A DNA stretch of 17,422 bases from an uncultured Adlercreutzia sp. (GTDB taxonomy: Bacteria; Actinomycetota; Coriobacteriia; Coriobacteriales; Eggerthellaceae), in NCBI GenBank assembly GCA_902478715.1, contig CABSMC010000056.1:1-17422 (forward strand), given 5' to 3'. Positions 1 to 7,686 of this stretch are shown here, one piece after another; position 1 is the first letter of the stretch; every line of letters begins with the position of its first letter. The notes beneath the pieces were generated by a model that was given only the letters and a program-made list of their open reading frames with translations, was not told where the DNA came from and did not search any database. The translations under genes were made by a program, and so were the position numbers.

Positions 1-459
1 GAGCACGATAAGGCCGGCGGCGTGAGCTTCTACAAGTCCGCCGACAAGAAGCCCTCGGCGGTGTTCCGCCCCTGGGAGCCGCCGGCGGAGGAGCCCAGCG
101 ACGAGTACCCGTTCTGGTTCTGCACCGGTCGTCTGCTGGAGCACTGGCACACCGGATCGATGACCCGTCGCGTGCCCGAGCTCAATCGCGCGCTGCCCGA
201 GGCGCTGCTGGACATGAACCCGGCCGACTGCGAGCGCCTCGGCGTGACCGACGGCGACCGCGTGCGCCTCACCTCGCGCTTCGGCACCTGCGACATCACG
301 GTGTCCACGGCCGGCCGCACCCGCCCGCCCGCAGGCATGGTGTTCGCGCCGTTCTTCGCGGAGGAGACGTTGATCAACCTCGTGGTGCAGGACACCTACT
401 GCCCGCTTTCGAAAGAGCCCGATTTCAAGAAGACCTGCGTTTCCATCGAGAAGATTTAA
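1..459 (+). CDS. napA: Periplasmic-type nitrate reductase catalytic subunit NapA, C-terminal part
   Basis: The reading frame is open from base 1, so the gene begins upstream and only the last 152 codons are visible. The segment contains TGRLLEHWHTGSMTRRVPEL and ends with PLSKEPDFKKT, both characteristic of the C-terminal molybdopterin-dinucleotide-binding domain of NapA (E. coli NapA has the closely similar LEHWHTGTMTRRVPEL and PLSKETDFKK). The family reduces nitrate to nitrite at a Mo-bisMGD centre outside the cytoplasmic membrane. The Fe-S and Mo ligands lie upstream and cannot be checked. The TAA stop overlaps the ribosome site of the next gene (AAGGAGG, 458-464), and napB-like and napD genes follow directly, which supports NapA over other DMSO-reductase-family enzymes. 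A GTG at 22 is in frame but lies inside the conserved domain and is not a start. Confidence 0.93.
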   Translation, partial: EHDKAGGVSFYKSADKKPSAVFRPWEPPAEEPSDEYPFWFCTGRLLEHWHTGSMTRRVPELNRALPEALLDMNPADCERLGVTDGDRVRLTSRFGTCDITVSTAGRTRPPAGMVFAPFFAEETLINLVVQDTYCPLSKEPDFKKTCVSIEKI

Positions 460-471
460 GGAGGGGTACCC

Positions 472-813
472 ATGCGGACCATGAAGAAGTCGAAGATGAT
501 CTGCGCCGCCGTGCTGGCCGGCGTGCTGGGGGCCGCGGCGCTGGCCGGGTGCGCCCACGAGACGGCCGAGACCGGTGCCACTTACAACCCCGGCGAGCCG
601 CCGCTCATGACGGCGAGCCACGAGGGCCGTTACGAGCGCCTGGGCGCGGCCGGCTGCTTCGGCTGCCATGGCGGCAGCGACGAGGTGGAGGTATTCCTGG
701 CGGCCGCCACGCCGCTGCCCGCTGACCACTATGTGAACGGAGACGTGTCCACTCATGAGATAGACGGTCCCCGCGCCGAGTGCATCACCTGCCATCCGGT
801 GGCCCAGGAGTAA
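472..813 (+). CDS. napB: NapB-like small dihaem cytochrome c lipoprotein
   Basis: This 113-residue protein has a lipoprotein signal: basic KKSK, a hydrophobic stretch and a lipobox LAGC with Cys27, so it should be tethered to the outer face of the membrane. Two haem c sites are visible, CFGCH (residues 62-66) and CITCH (104-108). His50 and His86 are candidate distal haem ligands. The pattern C..CH, then PLPADHY, then R..C..CH resembles NapB, the electron-transfer subunit of NapA, but the protein is shorter than proteobacterial NapB, which is soluble. ATG 472 sits 7 bases after AAGGAGG (458-464); an in-frame ATG at 481 is too far from that site. It lies between napA and napD, which fits a Nap role. 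I am sure of a dihaem lipoprotein and fairly sure of the NapB assignment. Confidence 0.82.
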   Translation: MRTMKKSKMICAAVLAGVLGAAALAGCAHETAETGATYNPGEPPLMTASHEGRYERLGAAGCFGCHGGSDEVEVFLAAATPLPADHYVNGDVSTHEIDGPRAECITCHPVAQE

Positions 814-816
814 GCC

Positions 817-1071
817 ATGGAAGACGAGAAGGTGGTCATCTCCTCGCTGGTGGTGGAGGCGCGGCCGGAATCGGTGGACGAGGTGGCGCGGGCGCTTTCG
901 GCCATGGAGGGGGTGGAGGTGCACGAGGTGAACGGGTACAAGATCGTCGTCACCATCGAGGCTTCCTCCACCGGTGCCTCGCACGAGATTTCGAGCCGGT
1001 TCATTCAGATTCCGGGAGTGCTGAACGTGAACCTCGTGTACGTCAACTTTGAGGATGAGACACTCGGATAG
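817..1071 (+). CDS. napD: NapA maturation chaperone NapD
   Basis: This is an 84-residue cytoplasmic protein with the NapD pattern: VISSLVVEARPE at the start, the central EGVEVHEVNGYKIVVTIEA, and a final strand ending VLNVNLVYVNFED. NapD proteins have a ferredoxin-like beta-alpha-beta fold and bind the Tat signal peptide of NapA to control cofactor loading and export. The start ATG is three bases after the napB-like stop codon, so translational coupling is likely. The gene is followed by a 100-bp repeat element before napH. Length is typical for the family. Confidence 0.88.
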   Translation: MEDEKVVISSLVVEARPESVDEVARALSAMEGVEVHEVNGYKIVVTIEASSTGASHEISSRFIQIPGVLNVNLVYVNFEDETLG

Positions 1072-1092
1072 AAAGTCGCCCAAAAGCGGAGC

Positions 1093-1192
1093 TACGGGGT
1101 ACCTTGATTCGCTCAGACAGTCCTCGCTCGGCGAAACAGCCCACTGGGCTGTTTCGTTCGCTGCGGAACTCGCTCGGTCAAGGCACCCCGTA
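1093..1192. repeat. 100-bp palindromic repeat element, copy 1 (intergenic)
   Basis: The napD-napH gap holds an imperfect palindrome of exactly 100 bp. The outer arms are 15 nt at 1093-1107 and 1178-1192 (one mismatch when folded). The core at 1132-1156 is a perfect 25-nt palindrome, CGAAACAGCCCA around a single C. Bases 1106-1194 align without gaps to the reverse complement of 7711-7799, giving a second copy inside ccmB. It has no coding support: the + strand frame through it is a short chance frame. It resembles dispersed REP/MITE-like sequence. Confidence 0.85.
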
Positions 1193-1230
1193 TCTCCTTT
1201 GATCATTACCTTGGTTGGGAGGAATGACCT

Positions 1231-2205
1231 GTGACTCGATCCATGGGAAAGATAACGCTGGTGCGGCGGGTGGTGCAGGTTTGCATGCTGGGGCTGTTCT
1301 GCTTGCCGCCGTTGTTGGCCGGCTGGGGGCTGGCGGGGCTGTTCGCGGGCGGCGACGGGGAAGTGGCGACGCCGGCTGAGGGCGCCTTCTTCGGCAGCCT
1401 GTCTTCTTCGAGCGTTGTCGGCGTGCCGTTGTTCGACCCGCTGGGCGCTGTGGAAGTGATGGCGGCGTCGCGCAGCTTGCTGGCGGCGTCGGCGCTTACG
1501 GGCGCTCTGCTTGTCGTCGTGGTATACGGGCTCGTGCGCGGGCGCGCCTTCTGCGGCTGGGTATGCCCGGTGAACCTCATCGGCGAGGGCGTGGATGCGG
1601 CTCGACGTCGGCTCGGCATCGAAGTGCCCGAGCGCACGGTGCCGCGGCGCGCGAAGGTCGGCGTGGCGGTGGCGGTGGTGCTGCTGTCGGCCCTTTTGGG
1701 CTTTCCCGTCTTCGAGCTGATTTCGCCCATCGGCGCGGTGAACAAAGGTCTCGTGTTCGGGGGCTTTGCCGGCGCGGGCACGCTTTTGGCCATCGTCATT
1801 GCCGAGTTGCTCGTCAGCCGCCGTCTGTGGTGCCGGGCCCTGTGTCCCTTGGGCGGCACCTTCCAAGTGCTCGGGCGCGCGGGGCAGGTGAACGTTGCCA
1901 TCGACCACGACGCTTGCATCCACTGCGACAAGTGCACCCAAGTCTGTCTCGCCGATCCTGAGATCCTCGCGCCGGTGCTGGCGGGGGAGGACGCCATCGT
2001 GCGTGCCGGCGACTGCATGGCCTGCGGTGCCTGCGTGGACGCGTGCCCCACTTCCGCTCTGCACTTCCTCTTCGGGCGCCCCCGCCGTTCCCGAAAGGGT
2101 ACCGAAAGCGGATCGGCGAGAAGCCGCAAAGACGTTGACGCCGCAGTGACGGTTGCGGTCGGGGAAATCGGCTCGCCGGACGTCCCTTCCCGAGAAGAAA
2201 TGTAA
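1231..2205 (+). CDS. napH: NapH-type polytopic ferredoxin / quinol dehydrogenase membrane subunit
   Basis: This 324-residue membrane protein has hydrophobic segments near residues 13-39, 83-101, 143-162 and 176-196. It carries the two CX3CP motifs of the NapH/NosR/CcoG group, CGWVCP (108-113) and CRALCP (201-206). These are followed by two [4Fe-4S] ferredoxin motifs, CIHCDKCTQVC (229-239) and CMACGACVDAC (262-272), which should face the cytoplasm. NapH passes electrons from menaquinol toward the Nap system, normally with NapG, which is not seen here. GTG 1231 is chosen because GGGAGG (1217-1222) is 8 bases upstream; ATG 1243 would be too far. The last 40 residues are polar, with no recognisable domain. 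Confidence 0.85.
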   Translation: MTRSMGKITLVRRVVQVCMLGLFCLPPLLAGWGLAGLFAGGDGEVATPAEGAFFGSLSSSSVVGVPLFDPLGAVEVMAASRSLLAASALTGALLVVVVYGLVRGRAFCGWVCPVNLIGEGVDAARRRLGIEVPERTVPRRAKVGVAVAVVLLSALLGFPVFELISPIGAVNKGLVFGGFAGAGTLLAIVIAELLVSRRLWCRALCPLGGTFQVLGRAGQVNVAIDHDACIHCDKCTQVCLADPEILAPVLAGEDAIVRAGDCMACGACVDACPTSALHFLFGRPRRSRKGTESGSARSRKDVDAAVTVAVGEIGSPDVPSREEM

Positions 2206-2364
2206 GCAAGGTGTAACCGTCCCCTTCCTCCGCTGTTGCTGTCCCCATGAATATGAGTGAAACTGTCCCTTTTCGGCGACGGGATTCACGGCGTAAGCTT
2301 GGGTTATCGTTGCGGCCGTCCAGGGCGCGGCCGTTTGTGAGACAAGCGATTCAAAGGAGGGACC
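2206..2364. other. Intergenic region napH-nrfA with repeated TGTCCC-like boxes
   Basis: This 159-base gap contains three spaced copies of a short box: CCGTCCCCTT (2217-2226), CTGTCCCC (2239-2246) and CTGTCCCTTTT (2263-2273). The nrfA ribosome site AAAGGAGGG lies just before the nrfA ATG. I see no convincing -35/-10 pair and no T-tailed hairpin, so whether nrfA has its own promoter is open. Confidence 0.35.
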
Positions 2365-3639
2365 ATGAAACGATCGACGTTCAAGACGGCGGCCGTCGCG
2401 GCAGGCACCGTGGCGCTCGTCGCGGCGCTGGCCGCCTGCGCGCCGGCCGCCCAGGAACCGGCGGCGGCGCCATCCGGGGGAGGAAGCGACGCCCCCGCGG
2501 CCGCGGCTCCCGCCGAGACCCCTGAGCCCGATTCCTTCGGCGTCGTGGTGGCGGAATCTTGGAAGGACATCTACCCCAACGAGTACCAGACCTATATGGC
2601 CAACGAGTCCAATAGTCCCCAGGGCAAGCAGGACTACCTGACCGAGTACCCGGAGCTGGTGACCATGTACGCCGGCTACGGCTTCGCCAAGGGCTACGAC
2701 GAGGCGGCGGGGCACCCCTACAGCCTGCAGTCGGTGGCCGAGACGCCCCGCGTGAACGAGAACACGCTGGCCAACTGCATCACCTGCAAGACGCCCCAGT
2801 ACACCGCCATGGTGAACTCCGAGGGCGATTCGGCCTACCAGAAGCCCTTCGCCGATGTGCTCATGCAGATGACCGAGCCCATCAGCTGCTACAACTGCCA
2901 TGAGAACGCTCCGGGTAAGACCACGGTCACCCAGAAGTTCTTCGTGAATTCCATGGGTGCCGATGTGGATAAGGTCTCCACTGATTCTCAGGTGTGCGGC
3001 CAGTGCCACAACGAATACTACTTCGCCCCCGAGACCAAGGCCACCACGAACCCCTACACGGGGCTTGAGGGCATGACCGCCGAGGCCATCCTCGCCTACT
3101 ACGACGAGATGGGCTTCAAGGACTGGGAGCATACCGAGACCGGCGCCCCCATGCTGAAGGCCCAGCACCCCGAGTTCGAGACCATCTACGGAGGCGCGCA
3201 GTCCTCCATGGCCAAGCAGGGCTACACCTGCGCCGACTGCCACATGGCCCCCGCCAAGGCCGAGGACGGCACGGAGTACAGCTCCCACAACCTGGTGAAC
3301 CCCACCGAGGATCCGGCCATCATGGAGAAGTGCGAGGGCTGCCACGCCGACCTGCCCGGGCAGATCGTCCAGTGGCAGAAGGAGACCACCGACCGCGAGC
3401 ACGAGCTGGCGGCCAAGCTGGACGCCTACATCAAGACCCTTGCCGAGCAGAAGGACTCCCTGGATGAGGCCACCCTGGAGCAGGCCCGCCAGATTCACCG
3501 CCATGCGCAGTTCTACTGGGACTACGTAATGGTGGAGAACTCCGAGGGCGCTCACAACCCGGGTCTGGCCCAGGAGAACCTCGACAAGTGCGAGGACGAG
3601 CTGAAGGCCGGCTACGCCCTGCTGAACATGACCTACTAG
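2365..3639 (+). CDS. nrfA: Ammonia-forming cytochrome c nitrite reductase NrfA (pentahaem), lipoprotein
   Basis: This 424-residue protein has a lipobox LAAC with Cys25, then an Ala/Pro/Gly-rich linker to about residue 55. Five haem sites are present: the diagnostic active-site CITCK (138-142, Lys as axial ligand) and four CxxCH at 175-179, 211-215, 289-293 and 323-327. Catalytic residues known from NrfA can be placed: Arg129, Tyr218 in NEYYF, and His268 in KAQHP. The calcium ligands Glu217, Lys265 and Gln267 are also present. NrfA reduces nitrite to ammonium with six electrons. The Arg-to-Lys spacing is 13 residues, against 20 in the E. coli and Sulfurospirillum enzymes. No nrfH is adjacent, so the electron donor is unclear; membrane tethering through Cys25 replaces free solubility. 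ATG 2365 follows AAAGGAGGG at good spacing. Confidence 0.95.
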   Translation: MKRSTFKTAAVAAGTVALVAALAACAPAAQEPAAAPSGGGSDAPAAAAPAETPEPDSFGVVVAESWKDIYPNEYQTYMANESNSPQGKQDYLTEYPELVTMYAGYGFAKGYDEAAGHPYSLQSVAETPRVNENTLANCITCKTPQYTAMVNSEGDSAYQKPFADVLMQMTEPISCYNCHENAPGKTTVTQKFFVNSMGADVDKVSTDSQVCGQCHNEYYFAPETKATTNPYTGLEGMTAEAILAYYDEMGFKDWEHTETGAPMLKAQHPEFETIYGGAQSSMAKQGYTCADCHMAPAKAEDGTEYSSHNLVNPTEDPAIMEKCEGCHADLPGQIVQWQKETTDREHELAAKLDAYIKTLAEQKDSLDEATLEQARQIHRHAQFYWDYVMVENSEGAHNPGLAQENLDKCEDELKAGYALLNMTY

Positions 3640-3723
3640 AAGGCGCGTCGCGCTCCCTCGCCCCTGCGGCGACGGGGCGCGGTGCCCGATAACCGTGCCG
3701 GACCGCCCTGCCGGCACCCTCCC

Positions 3724-3777
3724 CGAAGGCGCGCACCCACCCGCGGTGTGCGCCTTCGTCTACGGTCGGTCTTTTCT
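3724..3777 (+). terminator. Probable rho-independent terminator after nrfA
   Basis: A 13-bp stem (CGAAGGCGCGCAC at 3724-3736 pairing with 3746-3758, one mismatch) with a 9-nt loop is followed, after about 11 bases, by the T-rich TCTTTTCT. A second GC hairpin (CGCCCC/GGGGCG) lies just upstream near 3660-3680. It would end the nap-nrf transcript before the ccm genes. The T-tract is displaced from the stem, which lowers certainty. Confidence 0.55.
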
Positions 3778-3947
3778 AAGCAAATCCCTTCTTATTGCGA
3801 AACTATGGCGATTGCGCTGATCTGCTGGTTTCGGTGGAATCTAAAGCGCGGTTCTGCATGGCTTGGGCGATACTGGCCGTTGGTATTTTTTCGGGCCTTC
3901 GGGGAGGCAGGTCCACACCGCTTTGGTACCTTAGAAACAGGAGGACT

Positions 3948-4613
3948 ATGAACGCGAAGATGAAGAAGAGGATGATCGCCGTTTCCGGCGTCATCGTCAT
4001 CGTGCTTATCTTGGTGCTCGCATTCGTGGGAGGCAACACCGCCGCCACGACGATGAGCATCGCGGAGGCCGCCGAGAATCCCCAGGCGGGCCAGAAGGTG
4101 CAAGTGTCGGGCAACGTGGTGCAGGATTCCTTCTCCACGAGCAATGACGTGCTCACTTTCAAGATTTACGACCCTGAGGGCGATCCCGCCACGCAGCTGG
4201 AGGTGCGCTACGACGGCGCCGCCTCGTCCACGTTCGGCAACGACGTGACCGCCATCTGCACGGGCAAGATCAACGATGCGGGCGTGCTGGAGTGCTCCGA
4301 GCTGGTGACGAAGTGCCCCTCGAAGTATGAGAACGCCGACAGCGCCCTTACGGTGGAACAGCTGCTCGGCTACGGCGAGAGCGTCTACGGCAACGTCGTG
4401 AAGGTGGCCGGCTCGGTCGGCGCCGGATCGCTTAAGGCCGCGGGTCAGGGCGACCGCTTCATCCTCGTCGACGCGGAGACCGGCGACTCGATGCCGGTCG
4501 TCTTCGAGGGCGCGCTTTCCGACGGGATCGCCGACGGTTCCGCTGTGGTGCTCACGGGCTCCCTCGGCGCCGACGGCAAGTTCGCGGCCACCGATGTCGC
4601 ACTGGAGGGCTAG
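3948..4613 (+). CDS. ccmE: Cytochrome c maturation haem chaperone CcmE, Cys (CXXXY) variant with extra C-terminal domain
   Basis: This 221-residue protein has an N-terminal membrane anchor (residues 9-28) and an external beta-rich domain matching the CcmE OB fold: MSIAEAAENPQAGQKVQVSG, then FKIYDPEGD, then TAICTGKINDAGVLECSELV. The haem-binding site is CPSKY (Cys123, Tyr127) in place of the usual HXXXY. Cys-type CcmE is known from archaea and Desulfovibrio (System I*). CcmE receives haem from CcmC and delivers it to CcmF. Residues 140-221 form a further beta-rich segment (VYGNVVKVAGSV to FAATDVALE) resembling a second OB fold without HXXXY or CXXXY. ATG 3948 follows AGGAGG (3939-3944) at only 3 bases; an in-frame ATG at 3960 is the alternative. 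The frame extends upstream, but without a ribosome site or family similarity. Confidence 0.85.
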   Translation: MNAKMKKRMIAVSGVIVIVLILVLAFVGGNTAATTMSIAEAAENPQAGQKVQVSGNVVQDSFSTSNDVLTFKIYDPEGDPATQLEVRYDGAASSTFGNDVTAICTGKINDAGVLECSELVTKCPSKYENADSALTVEQLLGYGESVYGNVVKVAGSVGAGSLKAAGQGDRFILVDAETGDSMPVVFEGALSDGIADGSAVVLTGSLGADGKFAATDVALEG

Positions 4614-4616
4614 CCC

Positions 4617-6968
4617 ATGTCGATGATCGGACTTCTCGGCCTGCTGGTGGCCTTCGCCGGCTGCGTCATCTCGGTGCTGTGCCTGGGCGTGGCCCATATC
4701 CTTTACAAGAAGCGCTCCTTCGAGCACTCCGACACCTTCGCCTGGGGCGGACGGGTGGCCGCGGTGCTCACGGCGGTGGCGCTCACGGTGTGCTGCGCCG
4801 TGCTCGTGTGGTGCTTCTTCTCGGGCGACAACACCATCCAGTACGTGTTGGACAACCGCTCCACCTCCACGGCCCCCGAGGCGTGGCTCTACAAGCTCGC
4901 CGGTCTTTGGGCGGGGCGCCAGGGCTCGCTTCTGTTCTGGGCATGGCTCATTGCCGTGTTCAACGCGGTGCTCGTGTTCGCCACGCGCAAGAATGCGCGC
5001 CCGCTCGATAACGGCGCGCTCGCCATCTCCTCGCTCGTGCTGACGGCCTTCGTGTCGGTGCTGCTGTTCTCCGAGGGCAACATGCCCTTCATCGCGACCG
5101 ACGCGCGCTACTTCACTGGCGACGGCACGCTGTCGGCCATGGCCTCGGCCCGCTCCATGAACGCGCTTCTGGAGCATTGGGCCATGGCGATTCACCCGCC
5201 GACGCTGTTCATCGGCTATGCGGGTCTTACCATTCCGTTTGCCTACGCCATCGCGGCGCTCATCGTCAACGACGATTCCACGGAATGGGTGAACCGCTCG
5301 ACGCCTTATCTCATGTTCTCGTGGCTGCTTCTCGGCATCGGCATCGGCCTGGGCGCCGTGTGGGCCTACGTGGTGCTCGGCTGGGGCGGCTACTGGGGCT
5401 GGGATCCGGTGGAGAACGCCAGTTTGCTCCCGTGGCTCGTGGGCGTGGCGCTCATCCACTCGTTCACGGTGTACCGCCAGCGCGGCGCCTTCAAGCGCTG
5501 GAGCGTGTTCTGCGCCTGCCTGACGTTCTGCTTCGTGGTGCTGGGCACCTTCATCACCCGTTCGGGTCTTGTGCAGTCGGTGCACGCCTTCGAGGGCGAC
5601 CCGGTTTCGCTCGTCATGTTCGGCGCGCTCATCATCTGCTCGCTTCTGGCCGGTATCGTGGGCCTTATCGTGCGCCGCAAGAGCTTCGGCGCGACGGATG
5701 CGGCCGATGACGACATCGAGTCGATGATGTCGAAGGAAGCGGCTTACTACGTGAATAACCTCATCATGATCGTGTTCGCGGTGCTTCTGGCCTATATGAC
5801 GGTGTCCTCGGCCCTGCCGAGCTGGCTGCCCTTCGGCGGCCAGTCGCTGTCGGCCGGCACCTACAATGCCATCGCCCGGCCCTTGGGCATCGCCTATCTG
5901 GCCGTGCTCGCCATCTGCCCGCTTCTGGGCTGGCGCCGCACCGACAAGAAGGCGTTCTGGCGGAGTGCCCGCGTGCCGGCGCTGTGCGCGCTCGTGCTGT
6001 TCATCGTGCTCATGATCTATTTCGCCACGTACCTTCTGCCCAGCTACCAGGCCATGATTGACATGGGAGGCACCCAGGCCTCGGGCCTGCTCGAGCAGGG
6101 CAATCCCATCTACTACAACGGTCTGGCCGTGGTGGGCTTCGCCGTGGCGAGCCTTCTGTTCTTCAACGCGCTGTTCATGGCCGTCCGCTCGCTCAAGCGG
6201 GTCGATGGCGCCAAGCTGCGCCGCCGCCTGGCCCTGTTCGGCGGCTCGGTGGCCCATGCCGCCATGGCCATCATTCTGGTGGGCCTCATCGGCTCGTCCA
6301 TGTACGTGACCGAGATCACGGGGTATCTGCCCTACGACGAGGAGAGCGATTCGGTTTCCGAGACCTTCGACATCCAGGACTTCCAGCTCACCTATACGGG
6401 CAACTCCATCGATGAGCTCGGCAACGGCAACGTGCGCTACGCGCTCACCTTCGACGTAACGAAGGACGGCCAGTTCGTGGGCACGGTGAACCCAGCCGTG
6501 CAGCTGGTGAGCGCCACCCAGCAGCAGAAGCTGGAGGCGAGCGTCATCGGGTTCCCGCTGGAGGACTTGTTCGTGGTGTACCGCGGCGTGAACGACGAGG
6601 GCGACTTCTCGATGGACGTGCGCGTGAACCCGCTCATCTCGTTCGTGTGGGTGGGATTTGCCCTGCTCATGGTGGGCTGCCTGATCCCGCTGTTCGCCAA
6701 GCGCGCCGAGCGCCGCGCAGGGGGTCCTGCCGTGGGCGACGAGCTGGCCGCGAAGCTGGCGGAGGCCGAGACGGCGCCAACTCGAAAGCGCAAGGGCATC
6801 GTCGAGGAGACGGTGTCTGAGGAGGTGGCGCTCGTGGAAGATGCCGAGGGCGACGCGGCAGCTGATGCGGGCGCGGCGGCAGTGGCCGAGGCGTCCGGCG
6901 ATGCCGCAGATGCTGATGCCGCGGATGCTGCCGATGCCGCCGACGCCGGCTCGAAGGCGGGGGAGTAG
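4617..6968 (+). CDS. ccmF: Cytochrome c haem lyase subunit CcmF / NrfE-type
   Basis: This is a 783-residue polytopic membrane protein of the haem-handling protein family. The WWD haem-binding segment WGGYWGWDPVENASLLPWL is at residues 256-274. Likely haem-ligating histidines of the family are visible at 193 (HPPTLF), 281 (LIHS), 323 (SVHAF) and 547 (SVAHAAM). The region after about 565 is a predicted external domain, followed by a last membrane segment near 674-694. CcmF takes haem from CcmE and ligates it to apocytochromes. The protein is longer than typical CcmF (about 650) because of a charged, Ala/Asp-rich cytoplasmic tail (about 700-783) encoded partly by GCC/GAT-type repeats. ATG 4617 is 3 bases after the ccmE stop, with GGAGGG just upstream, indicating coupling. 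Confidence 0.93.
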   Translation: MSMIGLLGLLVAFAGCVISVLCLGVAHILYKKRSFEHSDTFAWGGRVAAVLTAVALTVCCAVLVWCFFSGDNTIQYVLDNRSTSTAPEAWLYKLAGLWAGRQGSLLFWAWLIAVFNAVLVFATRKNARPLDNGALAISSLVLTAFVSVLLFSEGNMPFIATDARYFTGDGTLSAMASARSMNALLEHWAMAIHPPTLFIGYAGLTIPFAYAIAALIVNDDSTEWVNRSTPYLMFSWLLLGIGIGLGAVWAYVVLGWGGYWGWDPVENASLLPWLVGVALIHSFTVYRQRGAFKRWSVFCACLTFCFVVLGTFITRSGLVQSVHAFEGDPVSLVMFGALIICSLLAGIVGLIVRRKSFGATDAADDDIESMMSKEAAYYVNNLIMIVFAVLLAYMTVSSALPSWLPFGGQSLSAGTYNAIARPLGIAYLAVLAICPLLGWRRTDKKAFWRSARVPALCALVLFIVLMIYFATYLLPSYQAMIDMGGTQASGLLEQGNPIYYNGLAVVGFAVASLLFFNALFMAVRSLKRVDGAKLRRRLALFGGSVAHAAMAIILVGLIGSSMYVTEITGYLPYDEESDSVSETFDIQDFQLTYTGNSIDELGNGNVRYALTFDVTKDGQFVGTVNPAVQLVSATQQQKLEASVIGFPLEDLFVVYRGVNDEGDFSMDVRVNPLISFVWVGFALLMVGCLIPLFAKRAERRAGGPAVGDELAAKLAEAETAPTRKRKGIVEETVSEEVALVEDAEGDAAADAGAAAVAEASGDAADADAADAADAADAGSKAGE

Positions 6969-6972
6969 TCCC

Positions 6973-7686
6973 GTGGAAACGGCGCTTTCCGTCGATCATC
7001 TGACGAAGTCGTTCGGCGGCCGCAAGGCCGTCGACAATGTGTCGTTCGCGCTGCCTGAGGGCGCGTTCCTGTCGGTCTTCGGCCCCAACGGCGCGGGAAA
7101 GACCACGCTTCTGCGCATGCTCGCCACGCTGTCGCGGCCCACGGAGGGCACGATAACGCTCGCGGGCATCGATGTGAAGGAAGAGCCCGAGCGCGTCCGC
7201 GAGGCCATCGGGCTCATCTCGCACAATCCGATGCTCTATCCCGATCTCACCGCCGAGGAGAACCTCTTTCTGTACGCGAAGCTCTACGGCGTGTCCGATC
7301 CGCAGAAGCGCGTGATAGAGCTTCTGGACGCCGTGGGGCTCAAGCACCGTCGGCTCGATCGGGTGCGCACGTTCTCGCGCGGCATGACCCAGCGCGTCTC
7401 CATCGCCCGGGCGCTCGTGAACGACCCGTCGGTGGTGCTGCTCGACGAGCCCTACTCGGGGCTCGATCCCCATGCCATGCACATCTTCGACGAGCTGATC
7501 GCCTCGGTGCGCGAGGGCCGAACGTTCGTCATGGTCAGTCACGACTTGGACAAGGGCCTCGCGCTCGCGAGCCACGTGCTCGTGCTCGCCCGCGGCCGCG
7601 TGGTTCACTTCGGCGAGAAGGATCAGATGAGCCCCGATGAGTTCGCCAACCTGTACCGCACCACCGTGGGAATGGGGGTGAGCTAG
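6973..7686 (+). CDS. ccmA: Cytochrome c maturation ABC transporter ATPase CcmA
   Basis: This 237-residue ABC ATPase has Walker A GPNGAGKTT (37-45), the signature region FSRGMTQRVSIARAL (134-148, RGMTQ in place of SGGQ) and Walker B VVLLDEP (154-160). In the Ccm system CcmA with CcmB powers release of haem-loaded CcmE from CcmC. The start is GTG 6973, four bases after the ccmF stop, with GGGGGAG upstream. The frame extends further upstream inside ccmF, but those 44 codons are Arg/Pro/Met-rich and unlike the family, so they are rejected. The ccmA stop TAG abuts the ATG of ccmB with no gap. The position between ccmF and ccmB supports CcmA over other ABC proteins. Confidence 0.9.
   Translation: METALSVDHLTKSFGGRKAVDNVSFALPEGAFLSVFGPNGAGKTTLLRMLATLSRPTEGTITLAGIDVKEEPERVREAIGLISHNPMLYPDLTAEENLFLYAKLYGVSDPQKRVIELLDAVGLKHRRLDRVRTFSRGMTQRVSIARALVNDPSVVLLDEPYSGLDPHAMHIFDELIASVREGRTFVMVSHDLDKGLALASHVLVLARGRVVHFGEKDQMSPDEFANLYRTTVGMGVS

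Noticed and set aside
1049..1234. Possible small gene between napD and napH
   Set aside because: It overlaps the 100-bp repeat. The peptide DSLRQSSLGETAHWAVS recurs with one change from the second repeat copy on the opposite strand, so it is repeat DNA.
1206..2129. Minus-strand frame opposite napH
   Set aside because: Ser/Thr/Pro/Arg-rich sequence with no family pattern, while napH on the + strand has all its Fe-S motifs.
3792..6257. Very long open frame on the minus strand opposite ccmE and ccmF
   Set aside because: The translation is His/Arg/Glu/Gly-rich low-complexity sequence with no domain, the usual result of reading opposite GC-rich codons. The + strand carries clear ccmE and ccmF.
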